From assembly GCF_900091315.1 (NCBI RefSeq), contig NZ_FLSP01000050.1:1-61420 (forward strand): a stretch of 61,420 nucleotides of DNA, given 5' to 3'. Origin of the DNA: Streptomyces sp. DI166 (GTDB lineage: Bacteria; Actinomycetota; Actinomycetes; Streptomycetales; Streptomycetaceae). Made by a program: the position numbers and the translations under genes. Position 1 is the first letter of the stretch, and every line of letters starts with the position of its first letter. Positions 40,910 through 49,846 of the stretch are shown here, one piece after another. A model generated the notes under the pieces. That model was not told the origin of the DNA. It was given only the letters and a program-made list of their open reading frames with translations, and ran no database searches.

Positions 40910-41713
40910 TCACCGCTGTGGTGAGTCGATCGACGTGAGCTGGGTCAGCGAGCAGCGCCACCGCTCGCCGTCCCACACGAACACGTCCGTGGCCCACTCG
41001 TCCGCGGTGAACCGCTCGCCCCGGAACGTGCCGCTGTTGGTGCCGTGGGCCGTCACCAGCGCGGTCGTGTCGGACAGCGAGGCCACGCGCTCGACTTCGA
41101 GGTTCATCGAGTCGTGGGTCAGCTCACCCGCGGCGACCAGCTTGAGGAACCGCGCGCCCGCCGTGATCCCGGTGGCGGCGACGAACGTCCAGTCGGGGGT
41201 GGCGAAGCGGGCGATCGCCTCGGCGTCGTTGGCGACGATGGCGGCGGCCCACTCGTCCAGAAGAGCGGCGAAGGTCTCCCGGTCCGCCCTCGGCGCCGCG
41301 CCCTCGCCCCGGTAGGTGCCGAAGCTCCACAGGTTGCCCTCGGGGTCGCGGACGCTGAAGCCGCGGGAGCCGTAGTCCTCGTCGACCAGGCCGCGGACGA
41401 TCTCGGCCCCGGCGTCCTCGGCCCGCCGGAAGAGCCCGTCCGGGTCGTCGCAGACGACGTAGACCGCGTCGTTGCCCGGCTCGCGGCGCCCCCAGGCCGA
41501 GTCGTCCTTGCCCGCGCTGCCCAGCATCACGCCCCCGCCGAGCGGCCACCGCAGCTCCGCGTGCTCGACGACCGACGGGTCGTCCTCGCGGGCGTGGACC
41601 GCGGTCTCCCGGAAGCCGTAGACCTCGGTCAGGAAGGTGATCGCGGCGCGTGCGTCACGGTAGGCGAGGCACGGCCAGACGCTTGCTGTCGTTGTCGTGG
41701 TGATGGCGTTCAT
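40910..41713 (-). CDS. VOC/glyoxalase domain fused to SnoaL-like domain
   Basis: 267-residue two-domain protein. The N-terminal VOC domain (about 8-130) has VWPCLAYRDARAAITFLTEV and ends RDPEGNLWSFGTY. The C-terminal SnoaL-like (NTF2) domain, about 145-260, includes WAAAIVANDAEAIARFATPD and TAHGTNSGTFRGERF. Both fold types usually bind small molecules or metals. The start ATG at 41713 lies inside the 3-prime end of the AraC gene (59 bp overlap), so they are co-transcribed and the AraC protein probably controls it. Confidence 0.85.
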   Translation of the reverse strand: MNAITTTTTASVWPCLAYRDARAAITFLTEVYGFRETAVHAREDDPSVVEHAELRWPLGGGVMLGSAGKDDSAWGRREPGNDAVYVVCDDPDGLFRRAEDAGAEIVRGLVDEDYGSRGFSVRDPEGNLWSFGTYRGEGAAPRADRETFAALLDEWAAAIVANDAEAIARFATPDWTFVAATGITAGARFLKLVAAGELTHDSMNLEVERVASLSDTTALVTAHGTNSGTFRGERFTADEWATDVFVWDGERWRCSLTQLTSIDSPQR

Positions 41714-42560
41714 AAGGCGACGATGCCCCGCCCTCACCGTCGGCGTCTTGTACGGATGGAACATCCCCGGCGAGCAACTCCGTCGGCGTACAGCCGGCCA
41801 GCGCCACGAAGTCCCGGGTCAGGTGGGACTGGTCGTAGTACCCGCAGGCCGCCGCCACCTGGGCGATCGACACGAACGGCGGTGAGGCGCGCAGCATCCG
41901 CTGGGCCCGTTCGAACCGCACCACCCGCGCCGCGAGCTTCGGCGACAGACCGAACTCGTCACGGAAACGGCGGGCCAGGTGCTGGCGGCTCCACCCGCTC
42001 TCCTCGGCCAGGTCGCGCACGGACACCTCGCCCCGGGAGGCCACCACCGTCTCCCAGGCGAACCGCAGCTCGGGCGCGGGCGCACGGTCACCGGTCAGAC
42101 GGCCGAGCACGGTGTCGCAGACGGCGAACCGCTGCCGCCATCCGGAGCCGGTCTGCAGACGTTCCCACAGCTCGCGGCCGGTGGCCCCGACCACGTCCCC
42201 GAGCTCGACCGAGGTGTTCCACAGCTCGCCCGCCGGCATGCCGAACAGCGCCCGGGACCCGAGCGGCGTCAGCTCGATCGCCACGCCCTCCTGGTCGCCG
42301 CTGTGGGAGATCAGCGCCGACGACGCCTGAAGGCCGCTGAGTACGCATGCGTAGTGCCGCGGGGGCTGCGCGGGGTCGGTCTGGGCCACGACGTCGATGT
42401 CGTCGCCGATGCTGACGATGAAGGTCATATGGCGCGACGGCAGCCCGCGGTGGACCGCCGGCGGGAACCCCGTCAGCCGGTAGCCGCAGTACTGCTCGAT
42501 GAACGGCCGCAGCGGCGGCGCCGGTGGGGCCGTCACCCACTCCTCGCACCGTTCCACCAT
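41655..42560 (-). CDS. AraC-family regulator
   Basis: 301-residue regulator. The N-terminal sensor (about 1-165) begins CEEWVTAPPAPPLRPFIEQY, as in DUF6597-containing AraC proteins. The C-terminal AraC domain (about 185-275) has VSVRDLAEESGWSRQHLARR and SIAQVAAACGYYDQSHLTRD, ending AGCTPTELL. The ATG at 42560 lacks a clear ribosome site; an upstream frame to 42626 is less likely. The last residues overlap the VOC/SnoaL start, a coupled pair. Confidence 0.88.
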   Translation of the reverse strand: MVERCEEWVTAPPAPPLRPFIEQYCGYRLTGFPPAVHRGLPSRHMTFIVSIGDDIDVVAQTDPAQPPRHYACVLSGLQASSALISHSGDQEGVAIELTPLGSRALFGMPAGELWNTSVELGDVVGATGRELWERLQTGSGWRQRFAVCDTVLGRLTGDRAPAPELRFAWETVVASRGEVSVRDLAEESGWSRQHLARRFRDEFGLSPKLAARVVRFERAQRMLRASPPFVSIAQVAAACGYYDQSHLTRDFVALAGCTPTELLAGDVPSVQDADGEGGASSPYERHHHDNDSKRLAVPRLP

Positions 42561-42714
42561 GGAAAAAGCGTACAAGCGGAGTCCTGTGCGCGGCCGGGTC
42601 CGGCGAGGATGCCCCGCACGGCACACCGCGCCACAATGACCGGTATCAGTCCTCTACGTCCATATATGCGCTTTACGCGACATGTGCGCCCCGCGCACGC
42701 ATCGGAAGGTGCCC

Positions 42715-43008
42715 ATGAAGGACCTCAAGTTCGAGCAGAAGCGCTCACTGTCCCGCCAGGAGGCCGCCGACCAGCTCATGGCACTCGCGGAGGCGCTGAG
42801 GGAGGGCGGGGAGGCAGAACTGGACCTCGGTGCGGGAACGCTGAGCCTGCGCCTCCCCGACGACCTCAGCAGCGAGGTGGAGGTCGAGATCGGCGACGGG
42901 GAGGTCGAGCTGGAGATCGAGCTGAAGTGGCCCGCCTCGTCCGCGCGGAGCGGCGGTGGCACCGGCCGGAGCAGGAGCGGCACGAAACGGGCCGCCAAAA
43001 AGGCCTGA
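42715..43008 (+). CDS. Amphi-Trp domain protein
   Basis: 97-residue protein. The first 72 residues (MKDLKFEQKRSLSRQEAADQ and VEVEIGDGEVELEIELKWPA) match the amphi-Trp domain, a short alternating acidic/hydrophobic module with Trp. A Lys/Ser/Arg tail (KRAAKKA) suggests nucleic-acid or membrane contact. GGAAGG lies 5 nt before the ATG. It precedes a phosphatase by 12 bp and is co-transcribed with it. Function of the domain is unknown. Confidence 0.85.
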   Translation: MKDLKFEQKRSLSRQEAADQLMALAEALREGGEAELDLGAGTLSLRLPDDLSSEVEVEIGDGEVELEIELKWPASSARSGGGTGRSRSGTKRAAKKA

Positions 43009-43020
43009 GCGGGCCAGGTC

Positions 43021-45117
43021 ATGACAGGTACGGCCGACGCGAGCCCGGACTCGGACGCGCTGGACGCCGCGTTCGCGCAGACCGTACGGGCGACCGGGGC
43101 CACCATCGGCGCCCTGTACCTGTTGGCCCCGGGCGAACAGCTGCTGTGCCTGGACGCGCTGTACGGGGCGCCGCTGGAGTTCGCCGCGCCGTGGAGGAGG
43201 GTGCCGCTCGCCGCCCCGGCGCCGATCGCCGACGCCGTACGGGACGACCGGATGGTCTGGGTGAGCGGCATGGATGAGATGGCCCGCTCCTACCCGCGTA
43301 CCGCGATCGTCCTGCCCTACCCGTTGGCGCTGGTCGCAGCGCCGGTCACCGGTGTACGGCAGTGGGGCTCGCTGCTGCTGATGTGGCCCCCGGCCACGCG
43401 TCCGCCGTACATGACCCAGCGGGAGCGGGCCAACATCACGTCCGGCTGCCGACGCCTGGCCCGGCTGCTGGAGGAGGCCCCGGAGCGCCCCGCCCGGCCC
43501 CGCGTCGTGACCATGGAGAAGGACGCCTCCGCCGGGGGGCAGGCCGCGGCCGCCGCCGACTTCGCCGAACGGCTGCCCGGCGGAAGCTGCGCCGTGGACC
43601 TGGACGGACGATTCACCTACGTCAGCTCCGGCGCCTGCGAACTGCTCGGCTGCGACGCGGGGCGGCTGCTGGGCACCCGCCCCTGGCAGTCGCTGCGCTG
43701 GCTGGACGACCCCACCATCGAGGACCGCTACCGGGCCGCGGTGATCAGCCGCGAGCCGGTGTCGTTCACCGCGTGCCGCCCGCCCGACCAGTGGCTGGAG
43801 TTCCACCTGTACCCGGACGACAGCGGCATCAGCGCCCGCATCGTCCCCAGCGGCGGCCGGACCCCCGCCGCACCGGCGCCGCCCCGGTCCTCGCGCACCG
43901 CCACCCCGTCCCGGGCCGGCCGGCTCTACCAGCTCACCCATCTGGCCGCCGCGCTCACCGAGGTCGTCGGCGTCCAGGACGTGGTGGACCTGGTCGCCGA
44001 CGAGATCATGCCCGCCTTCGGCGCCCAGGGCCTGGTGCTGTCCACCGCGAGCGGCGGACGGCTGCGCATCGTCGGCCACCGCGGCTACCCCGCCGACTCC
44101 ATCAGCCGCCTCGACGGCCTCCGCGTCGACACCTCCCTGACCCCGGCGGGCCAGGCCCTGAGCAGCGGCGTCCCCGCCTTCTTCGGCAGCGCGGAGGAGA
44201 TGCGGCGCGGCTACGCCGAGGCACCGGTGATCAGCGGCAAGAAGGCCTGGGCGTTCCTGCCGCTGATCATCTCAGGGCGGCCGGTCGGCGTCTGCATCCT
44301 GTCCTACGACAGACCGCACGCGTTCTCCGCCGAGGAACGCGCCGTCATGACCTCCCTCGCCGGGCTCATCGCCCAGGCCTTCGACCGGGCCCGCCTGTAC
44401 GACACCAAGCACGAACTCGCCCACAGCCTCCAGCAGGTCCTCCTCCCGCGCAGCCTGCCCGAAATCCCCGGCCTGCGCGTCGCCGCCCGCTACCTGCCCG
44501 CCACCCGCGGCATGGACATCGGCGGCGACTTCTACGACCTGATCCGGCTCGGCGACAGCACGGCGGGGGCGGTCATCGGCGACGTCCAGGGCCACAACGC
44601 CGCGGCGGCGGCCCTGATGGGCCAGGTACGTACAGCGGTCCACGCCCACGCGACCCTCGGCACACCGCCCGACCAGGTCCTGTACCGCACCAACCGCCTC
44701 CTCACCGACACCGCCCCCGACCTGCTCACGAGCTGCCTCTACGCCCACCTGGACTTCACCCGGCGCCGAGCGACCATGGCAAGCGCGGGCCACCCGCCCC
44801 CGTTGCTCCGCCGCCCCGACGGCACCACACACCCCCTGTCGGTAACACCCGGCCCCCTCCTGGGCATCGACCCCACGGCCGACTACCCCGTCACCGAAGT
44901 CCCGCTCCCCGAGGGCACGTTGCTCACCCTCTACACGGACGGCCTGGTGGAAACCCCCGGCACCGACATCGAGGACTCCATCACCACCCTCGCCCACCAA
45001 CTGGCCGCCGCGGACGACAGCGACCTGGAAGCACTGATCGACACCCTGCTCCTGGGCACGGACACGAACGGCCAGCGGATGGACGACATCGTGGTGCTTG
45101 TCCTGCAGCGCGTGTAA
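43021..45117 (+). CDS. GAF-PAS-GAF-SpoIIE PP2C phosphatase
   Basis: 698-residue sensor phosphatase. An N-terminal GAF-like domain (about 10-155), a PAS-like part (about 180-280, VDLDGRFTYVSSGACELLGC), and a second GAF (about 310-465, LTHLAAALTEVVGVQDVVDL) precede the SpoIIE/PP2C catalytic domain from about residue 475. That domain has QQVLLPRSLPEIPGL, MDIGGDFYDLI, GDVQGHNAAAAALM, LYTDGLVET and the final MDDIVVLVLQ, so the metal-binding acids are present. The H-N switch in GDVQGHN differs from the usual DVCGHG but the Asp is kept. No anti-sigma kinase is adjacent; the target is probably an anti-sigma-factor antagonist elsewhere. Confidence 0.92.
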   Translation: MTGTADASPDSDALDAAFAQTVRATGATIGALYLLAPGEQLLCLDALYGAPLEFAAPWRRVPLAAPAPIADAVRDDRMVWVSGMDEMARSYPRTAIVLPYPLALVAAPVTGVRQWGSLLLMWPPATRPPYMTQRERANITSGCRRLARLLEEAPERPARPRVVTMEKDASAGGQAAAAADFAERLPGGSCAVDLDGRFTYVSSGACELLGCDAGRLLGTRPWQSLRWLDDPTIEDRYRAAVISREPVSFTACRPPDQWLEFHLYPDDSGISARIVPSGGRTPAAPAPPRSSRTATPSRAGRLYQLTHLAAALTEVVGVQDVVDLVADEIMPAFGAQGLVLSTASGGRLRIVGHRGYPADSISRLDGLRVDTSLTPAGQALSSGVPAFFGSAEEMRRGYAEAPVISGKKAWAFLPLIISGRPVGVCILSYDRPHAFSAEERAVMTSLAGLIAQAFDRARLYDTKHELAHSLQQVLLPRSLPEIPGLRVAARYLPATRGMDIGGDFYDLIRLGDSTAGAVIGDVQGHNAAAAALMGQVRTAVHAHATLGTPPDQVLYRTNRLLTDTAPDLLTSCLYAHLDFTRRRATMASAGHPPPLLRRPDGTTHPLSVTPGPLLGIDPTADYPVTEVPLPEGTLLTLYTDGLVETPGTDIEDSITTLAHQLAAADDSDLEALIDTLLLGTDTNGQRMDDIVVLVLQRV

Positions 45118-45135
45118 CGGCCGGGGCCGGTGCCG

Positions 45136-45525
45136 TCAGGCGAGGTAGTGTGCGCGGCCCTCGTCGTCGAGTTCGAAGGTGCCCTCGGGGATGACGCAGA
45201 ACTCGTTGCCCTCCGGGTCCGCCATGACCAGGAAGCCGCCGTCGTCGTACTGGGTCAGCCGGTGGCCGCCGAGGGACTCCACCCGTTGCTGTTCCGTCGC
45301 GGGGTCGGGTGAGGTGATGTCGAAGTGCATACGGTTCTTGCCCGACTTCGGCTCGTCGGTGCGCTGGAAGCCCAGGCCGAGGCCGTTCTCGCGGCGCAGC
45401 CACACATAGGGGCCCATACGGCCCACCACCGGCCTGCCGAGCAGCCCGGACCAGAACGCGGCGAGCCGCTCGGGGTCGGCGGCGTCGATGATCAGGGCGT
45501 TGACCTGCAGTGGGGAGTTCGTCAT
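45136..45525 (-). CDS. VOC family protein (glyoxalase/bleomycin-resistance-like)
   Basis: 129-residue vicinal-oxygen-chelate protein. It begins MTNSPLQVNALIIDAADPER and has RMHFDITSPDP and FLVMADPEGNEFCVIPEG, the end of the second beta-alpha-beta-beta-beta unit. The usual Glu and His ligands lie in these blocks. No operon partner; convergent with the phosphatase and 33 bp downstream of the GntR gene on the same strand, so possibly in its transcript. Substrate unknown. Confidence 0.87.
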   Translation of the reverse strand: MTNSPLQVNALIIDAADPERLAAFWSGLLGRPVVGRMGPYVWLRRENGLGLGFQRTDEPKSGKNRMHFDITSPDPATEQQRVESLGGHRLTQYDDGGFLVMADPEGNEFCVIPEGTFELDDEGRAHYLA

Positions 45526-45558
45526 GGCTTCCGTTTCTTGGTGCGGGCGACAGGCGGT

Positions 45559-46404
45559 TCAGGTGTTCTGCTGGACGATTCCCCGTGTCGAGAAGCTCAC
45601 CGGGTCGCCGCCCGTGAAGTCGCCCGGAGGGATGCCGGGATGGTGGCCGTCCTCCGTCGTGGGGTGCTCGTCGTGGGCGCTGAGGGTGAGGCGGGAGACG
45701 ATGCGGTAGCGGTCGCCGCGGTAGAGGGAGTGGACGTACTCCACCGCCCGGCCCCGGGTGTCCGTGGTGAGCCGCTCGAAGAGCAACGCGGGGGACAGTT
45801 CCGGCACTTGGAGCAGTTCGGCCTCGGCCCGTGTGACCACTGTGGGCTCGATGGACTGCACCGCCTCGCTGACCCGGATGCCGTGCCGGTCGCGCAGGTG
45901 CTCGTACAGATCGCCCTGTTGGAGCTCGTCACTGGTCAGGCCGGGCGCCAGATCCGTCCGCACGTGCAGGTGCTCGATGGCGATGGGGGAGCCGTCGACC
46001 AGACGCAGGCGCGCGACGTACAGGATCTCCGCGGCCGGGGAGATGCGCAGCTTGCGGCTCACGCGGGCGCCCGCCGGATGCCTGCGCAGCTCCAGCAGCC
46101 TGCTGGTCCACACCCCGCCCGCCTGCGGCAGGCTCATCGAGTTGGGGTCGGACACCAGTTCCTGGGTGATCTTCTCCGCGGCCACGAACATGCCGCGTCC
46201 GTGCTCCCGCACCAGCAACCCCGCGACGACCAGTTCGTCCACCGCCGCCCGCAACGTCGGTCGTGACACACCGAGTTGGGAACACAGGGTGCGCTCGGAG
46301 GGGATGGCGTCCCCGGGGCGGCGCGCCTCGATGAGTTCGAGGATCGCGTCCCGGACCCGCTCACGCTTGAGTATCGCGCCGGAGGCTGCCGCGTCGATCT
46401 CCAT
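45559..46404 (-). CDS. GntR/HutC-family regulator (DasR-like)
   Basis: 281-residue regulator. The N-terminal wHTH (about 15-80) has VRDAILELIEARRPGDAIPS and ERTLCSQLGVSRPTLRAAVD. The UTRA ligand domain (about 95-245) has SRKLRISPAAEILYVARLRL and PIAIEHLHVRTDLAPG, followed by an Asp/His-rich tail. This is the architecture of DasR, the GlcNAc regulator. It is divergent from a GH20 hexosaminidase. It may bind amino-sugar phosphates, but identity to DasR itself is not shown. Confidence 0.9.
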   Translation of the reverse strand: MEIDAAASGAILKRERVRDAILELIEARRPGDAIPSERTLCSQLGVSRPTLRAAVDELVVAGLLVREHGRGMFVAAEKITQELVSDPNSMSLPQAGGVWTSRLLELRRHPAGARVSRKLRISPAAEILYVARLRLVDGSPIAIEHLHVRTDLAPGLTSDELQQGDLYEHLRDRHGIRVSEAVQSIEPTVVTRAEAELLQVPELSPALLFERLTTDTRGRAVEYVHSLYRGDRYRIVSRLTLSAHDEHPTTEDGHHPGIPPGDFTGGDPVSFSTRGIVQQNT

Positions 46405-46443
46405 ACGGGCTCTCGTTCGTCGTCGGGACGTAGCGTAAATTCG

Positions 46444-46473
46444 CTGGTCAACTATAACTGGTCAAGTGGTCAG
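46444..46473. promoter_or_regulatory. Cluster of TGGTC half-sites upstream of the GntR/GH20 pair
   Basis: CTGGTCAA (46444-46451), CTGGTCAA (46458-46465) and GTGGTCAG (46466-46473) are three direct repeats of the DasR-type half-site core TGGTC, in the 297-bp divergent gap. A further TGGTCA lies at 46611-46616. Confidence 0.55.
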
Positions 46474-46543
46474 GGGGTGGCTGAGCTGCGTGTCGGGGGT
46501 GCGTTGGTCTGGTCCGGCTCAAAGTGCCTTCTCGCGGCAGGGG

Positions 46544-46570
46544 TTGACGATTCAATTGGTCTATGCCACC
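46544..46570 (+). promoter_or_regulatory. Promoter with dre-like site before GH20
   Basis: TTGACG (46544-46549) is a candidate -35. ATTGGTCTATGCCACC (46555-46570) matches the DasR box A(C/G)TGGTCTAGACCA(C/G)T at 12 of 16 positions and lies in the spacer and -10 region, suited to repression. The -10 itself is poor (near CACCTT, 46567-46572). Confidence 0.5.
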
Positions 46571-46701
46571 TTCATGGCCGCGCCCAACTGGTAAAGCACT
46601 GGCTAGTGATTGGTCAGGTCGGGTTCCTCAGTCCTTTCTCCTCGGACTCCAGGCGCCCCGACCTCCTGACGCGTCCCGCCGAACCCCGGAGACCCCGCCC
46701 C

Positions 46702-48273
46702 GTGGACCCGCTGCCCTCCGCACCCCCACACCCCGAACTCGCCCTCGTTCCCTGCCCCACCGCACTCTCTGCGCGCCCCGGCCGGTACCGCCTGGACGAC
46801 ACCGCCCGGCTGCACGTCACCCCCGGCACCGAGCAGGCCGCGGACCTCCTGCGCGCCTATCTCGAACCCGCCACCGGACTGCCCCTGAAGCACGCCGACG
46901 ACGGCTCCTTCGTCCTGATCCTCGACCCCACCCTCACCGGCCTCGCCGAGGAGGGTTATGCCCTCACGGTCTCCGACGACCAGGTCCTGCTGCGCGCCGC
47001 CCACCCCACCGGACTCCTCCGCGGAGTCCAGACGATCCGTCAACTCCTGCCCCACGAAGCCCTGTCCGCGCCGGTCCACCGCATCGAACTGCCCGGCGTC
47101 GAGATCACCGACGTACCCGCCCACCCCTGGCGGGGCATGCTCCTCGACGTCTCCCGGCACTTCCAGCCAGTCTCCTACCTCCGCCGCTTCGTCGACCTCC
47201 TCGCCCTGCACAAGCTCAACGTCCTGCACCTGCACCTCACCGACGACCAGGGCTGGCGCATGCCCGTCGCCGCCTACCCCAGGCTCACCGAGATCGGCGG
47301 ACGACGGGCCCGGTCGATGGTCGGCCCGGCCGGCAGCGAGCACTTCGACGGCCGCCCGCACGAAGGCTCGTACACCCGCGCCGACCTCACCGGCCTCGTC
47401 TCCTACGCCACCGCCCGAGGCGTCACCGTCGTCCCCGAGATCGGCACCCCGGGCCACGTACGGGCCGCGCTCGCCGCCTACCCCGAACTGGGCAACCACC
47501 CCGACCGGCGGCTCGACGTATGGACCCACTGGGGTGTCTGCACCAATGTGCTCGGCGTCGGCGACCACGTCCTCGACTTCTTCCGCACGGTCCTCGACGA
47601 AGTCATGGACGTCTTCCCCTCCCCGTATGTCCACATCGGAGGCGACGAGGTCCCCACGCAGGAGTGGGAGGCCAGTCCGGCGGCGATCGCCCGTGCCGCG
47701 CGCGAGGGGCTGTCCGGACCGCGGGAACTGCACGGCTGGTTCCTGGCACGGATGGCCGACCACGTCGTACGGTCCGGCCGGCGCCCGGTCGCCTGGGCCG
47801 AGGACGGCAGCACCCTGCCCCCGACCTGCACGGTGATGAGCTGGCGCACACCCCGGCACGCCTGGGCCGCGGCCCGCCGGGGGCACGACGTCATCCACGC
47901 CGACCACCGCTCCACGTACTTCGACTACGCCCGCGCCCCCGGCCCCGCCGAACCGCCCGCCCAGCCGGGCCACGCCCTCGACCTGCGGAGCGTCTACGGC
48001 GTCGACCTCACCCCACCCGCCGCCGAGCCCCGGCTCGCCGGGCAAGTCCTCGGTGTGCAGGGGCAGTTGTGGACGGAGTTCGTCCCGACCCCCGAGCACA
48101 TCGAGTACCTCACCTACCCCCGTCTGTGCGCCCTCGCCGAGCGGGCGTGGGCGACCACCGAGGACTGGCCGGACTTCCGGACCCGGCTGGACGGGCACCT
48201 CGCCCGCCTGACCGCCCTCGGCGTCCCGCACGACATCCTCCCCGACCGCAGGGCACACCCGTCGCCGGTATAG
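46702..48273 (+). CDS. GH20 beta-N-acetylhexosaminidase
   Basis: 523-residue GH20 enzyme that removes terminal beta-GlcNAc/GalNAc, for example from chitobiose. An N-terminal GH20b domain (about 15-125) precedes the barrel, which starts PWRGMLLDVSRHFQPVSYLR and has LHLHLTDDQGWRMPV and the catalytic HIGGDEVP pair Asp315-Glu316. No clear signal peptide from the GTG at 46702 (GGAG about 13 nt upstream), so it is likely intracellular; an earlier start is possible since the frame is open upstream. Divergent from the GntR/HutC regulator, with TGGTC sites between. Confidence 0.9.
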   Translation: MDPLPSAPPHPELALVPCPTALSARPGRYRLDDTARLHVTPGTEQAADLLRAYLEPATGLPLKHADDGSFVLILDPTLTGLAEEGYALTVSDDQVLLRAAHPTGLLRGVQTIRQLLPHEALSAPVHRIELPGVEITDVPAHPWRGMLLDVSRHFQPVSYLRRFVDLLALHKLNVLHLHLTDDQGWRMPVAAYPRLTEIGGRRARSMVGPAGSEHFDGRPHEGSYTRADLTGLVSYATARGVTVVPEIGTPGHVRAALAAYPELGNHPDRRLDVWTHWGVCTNVLGVGDHVLDFFRTVLDEVMDVFPSPYVHIGGDEVPTQEWEASPAAIARAAREGLSGPRELHGWFLARMADHVVRSGRRPVAWAEDGSTLPPTCTVMSWRTPRHAWAAARRGHDVIHADHRSTYFDYARAPGPAEPPAQPGHALDLRSVYGVDLTPPAAEPRLAGQVLGVQGQLWTEFVPTPEHIEYLTYPRLCALAERAWATTEDWPDFRTRLDGHLARLTALGVPHDILPDRRAHPSPV

Positions 48274-48363
48274 GCCGATGCGGCGCCCACCCACCCGCAC
48301 ATCCACGCTCCAACCCCACCATCCCTCCCGCGGACACCGGGAGCGAACGAAAGGAACCGTCGG

Positions 48364-49791
48364 ATGAGTACCCGTGCCACCCGCCGCAGCACGCGCGCGG
48401 CCCTCGCCCTCACCGCCGTCATCGGCAGCGCCGCCCTGGCGGCCGTCCCCCTCACCAACGCGTCCGCCGCACCGGGGGACAGCCTCGCAGTCCAGTACCG
48501 CACCAGTGCCAGCGGGGCCACCGCCGACCAGAGCGAACCGTGGTTCAAGGTCCGCAACACCGGTACCAGCACGATCCAGTTGAGCCAGGTCAAGATCCGC
48601 TACTACTTCAAGGCGGACTCCCCGAACGCCACCTACCGCTTCGCCTGCTCCTGGGCGGTCAGAGGCTGCTCGGCGATCACCGGGACCTTCGGCACCCTGG
48701 CCAACCCCACCGCCACGGCCGACCGTTACCTGGAGATCGGCTTCACCAGTGCGGCCGGAACCCTCGCCCCCGGCGCGGACACCGGCGACATGCAATTGCG
48801 CTTCTACCAGTCCAACTGGCAGCGGCTGACGCAGAGCGACGACTACTCCTTCAACGGCGGCCAGACCGGCTACGCCGACTGGTCCAAGGTCACCGCGCAG
48901 TTGGGCGGCGCCCACGTGTGGGGCACCGCTCCCGACGGCAACGAGCCCACCGACCCGCCGACCCCGACCGACCCGCCCGGCGACGGCAAGACCCTCTTCG
49001 ACGACTTCAACTACTCCTCGCACACCGACCCGGCCCTGTCGAGCCACGGCTGGAGCGTCCGCTCCAACTCCGGCGGCCCCGGCGTCCCCGGCGCCACCTG
49101 GGACCCCTCGAAGGTCACCTTCGTCAACCAGGGCGGAAACTCGGTGATGAACCTGGAGACCTCCACCGCCGGTACCGGCTCCAGCACCACCCACACCGAA
49201 GTCCTCACCAAGTCCATGAAGTTCAAGAACGGCACCTACGCGGCCCGGGTGAAGTTCTCCGACGCGCCGAAGTACGGCCCCGACGGCGACCGCATCGTCC
49301 AGACGTTCTTCACCATCAACGACCTCAAGGCCCCGATGGCCGACGACTACGCCGAGTACGACTTCGAGTACCTGCCCAACGGCGGCTGGGGCGAGCCCGC
49401 GAACATCCTGTACACGACCTCCTGGGAGACCTACAACCCGGACCCGTGGCAGGCGGTCAACCAGCACAGCGAGGTCCGGCAGAGCTACGCGGGCTGGCAC
49501 GACCTCGTCGTCACCATCGACAACAGCAGGATCACCTACTACGTCGACGGGCAGCACTTCGGTACGCACGACGCCGCCTATCTGCCCGAGCGGCCCATGT
49601 CGATCAACTTCAACCAGTGGCTGATCGACCTCCAGGGCCAGACGTCGACCACCCCACGTGCCTACGACCAGCAGGTCGACTACGTCCTGCACGTCAAGGA
49701 CCAGGTCCTCACCCCGGCCCAGGTCGCCGCGAAGGTCTCCGAACTGCGCGGTGACGGCACGACCTTCGTCGACGAGGTCCCGGCCCCCTGA
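48364..49791 (+). CDS. Secreted CBM3 - GH16-like glycan hydrolase
   Basis: 475-residue secreted enzyme. Signal peptide about 1-36 (ends NASA). Residues about 40-185 are a family 3 cellulose-binding module (LAVQYRTSASGATADQSEPW, QLSQVKIRYYFKADSPNATY, SDDYSFNGGQTGYADWSKVT). A Thr/Pro linker (EPTDPPTPTDPPGDG) leads to a jelly-roll catalytic domain (about 210-450) with the GH16 ExDxE motif in YAEYDFEYLP (Glu331, Asp333, Glu335). Attachment to crystalline cellulose plus GH16 chemistry suggests mixed-linked or beta-1,3-glucan or xyloglucan as substrate. Upstream CGAAAGGAACC gives a ribosome site. It follows the GH20 gene by about 90 bp. Confidence 0.88.
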   Translation: MSTRATRRSTRAALALTAVIGSAALAAVPLTNASAAPGDSLAVQYRTSASGATADQSEPWFKVRNTGTSTIQLSQVKIRYYFKADSPNATYRFACSWAVRGCSAITGTFGTLANPTATADRYLEIGFTSAAGTLAPGADTGDMQLRFYQSNWQRLTQSDDYSFNGGQTGYADWSKVTAQLGGAHVWGTAPDGNEPTDPPTPTDPPGDGKTLFDDFNYSSHTDPALSSHGWSVRSNSGGPGVPGATWDPSKVTFVNQGGNSVMNLETSTAGTGSSTTHTEVLTKSMKFKNGTYAARVKFSDAPKYGPDGDRIVQTFFTINDLKAPMADDYAEYDFEYLPNGGWGEPANILYTTSWETYNPDPWQAVNQHSEVRQSYAGWHDLVVTIDNSRITYYVDGQHFGTHDAAYLPERPMSINFNQWLIDLQGQTSTTPRAYDQQVDYVLHVKDQVLTPAQVAAKVSELRGDGTTFVDEVPAP

Positions 49792-49809
49792 CCCGGGGCC
49801 CGCAGTCGG

Positions 49810-49846
49810 GACCGTGGGCGCCGCGGAGGGTGAGGCGCCCACGGTC
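49810..49846. terminator. Strong bidirectional terminator, 13-bp stem
   Basis: GACCGTGGGCGCC (49810-49822) and GGCGCCCACGGTC (49834-49846) are perfect inverted arms around 11 nt, between the convergent CBM3-GH16 gene and the permease gene, ending at the permease stop. Confidence 0.78.

Noticed and set aside
45559..46404. Naming the GntR regulator dasR
   Set aside because: Same architecture, but no DasR-defining residues can be checked and no dasABC genes are adjacent.
46563..49842. Open frames above 1000 codons on both strands across the GH20 and CBM3-GH16 genes
   Set aside because: They overlap two well-supported enzymes, and the products are Arg/Pro/Gly/Ala-rich without domains, as expected for shadow frames in very GC-rich DNA.
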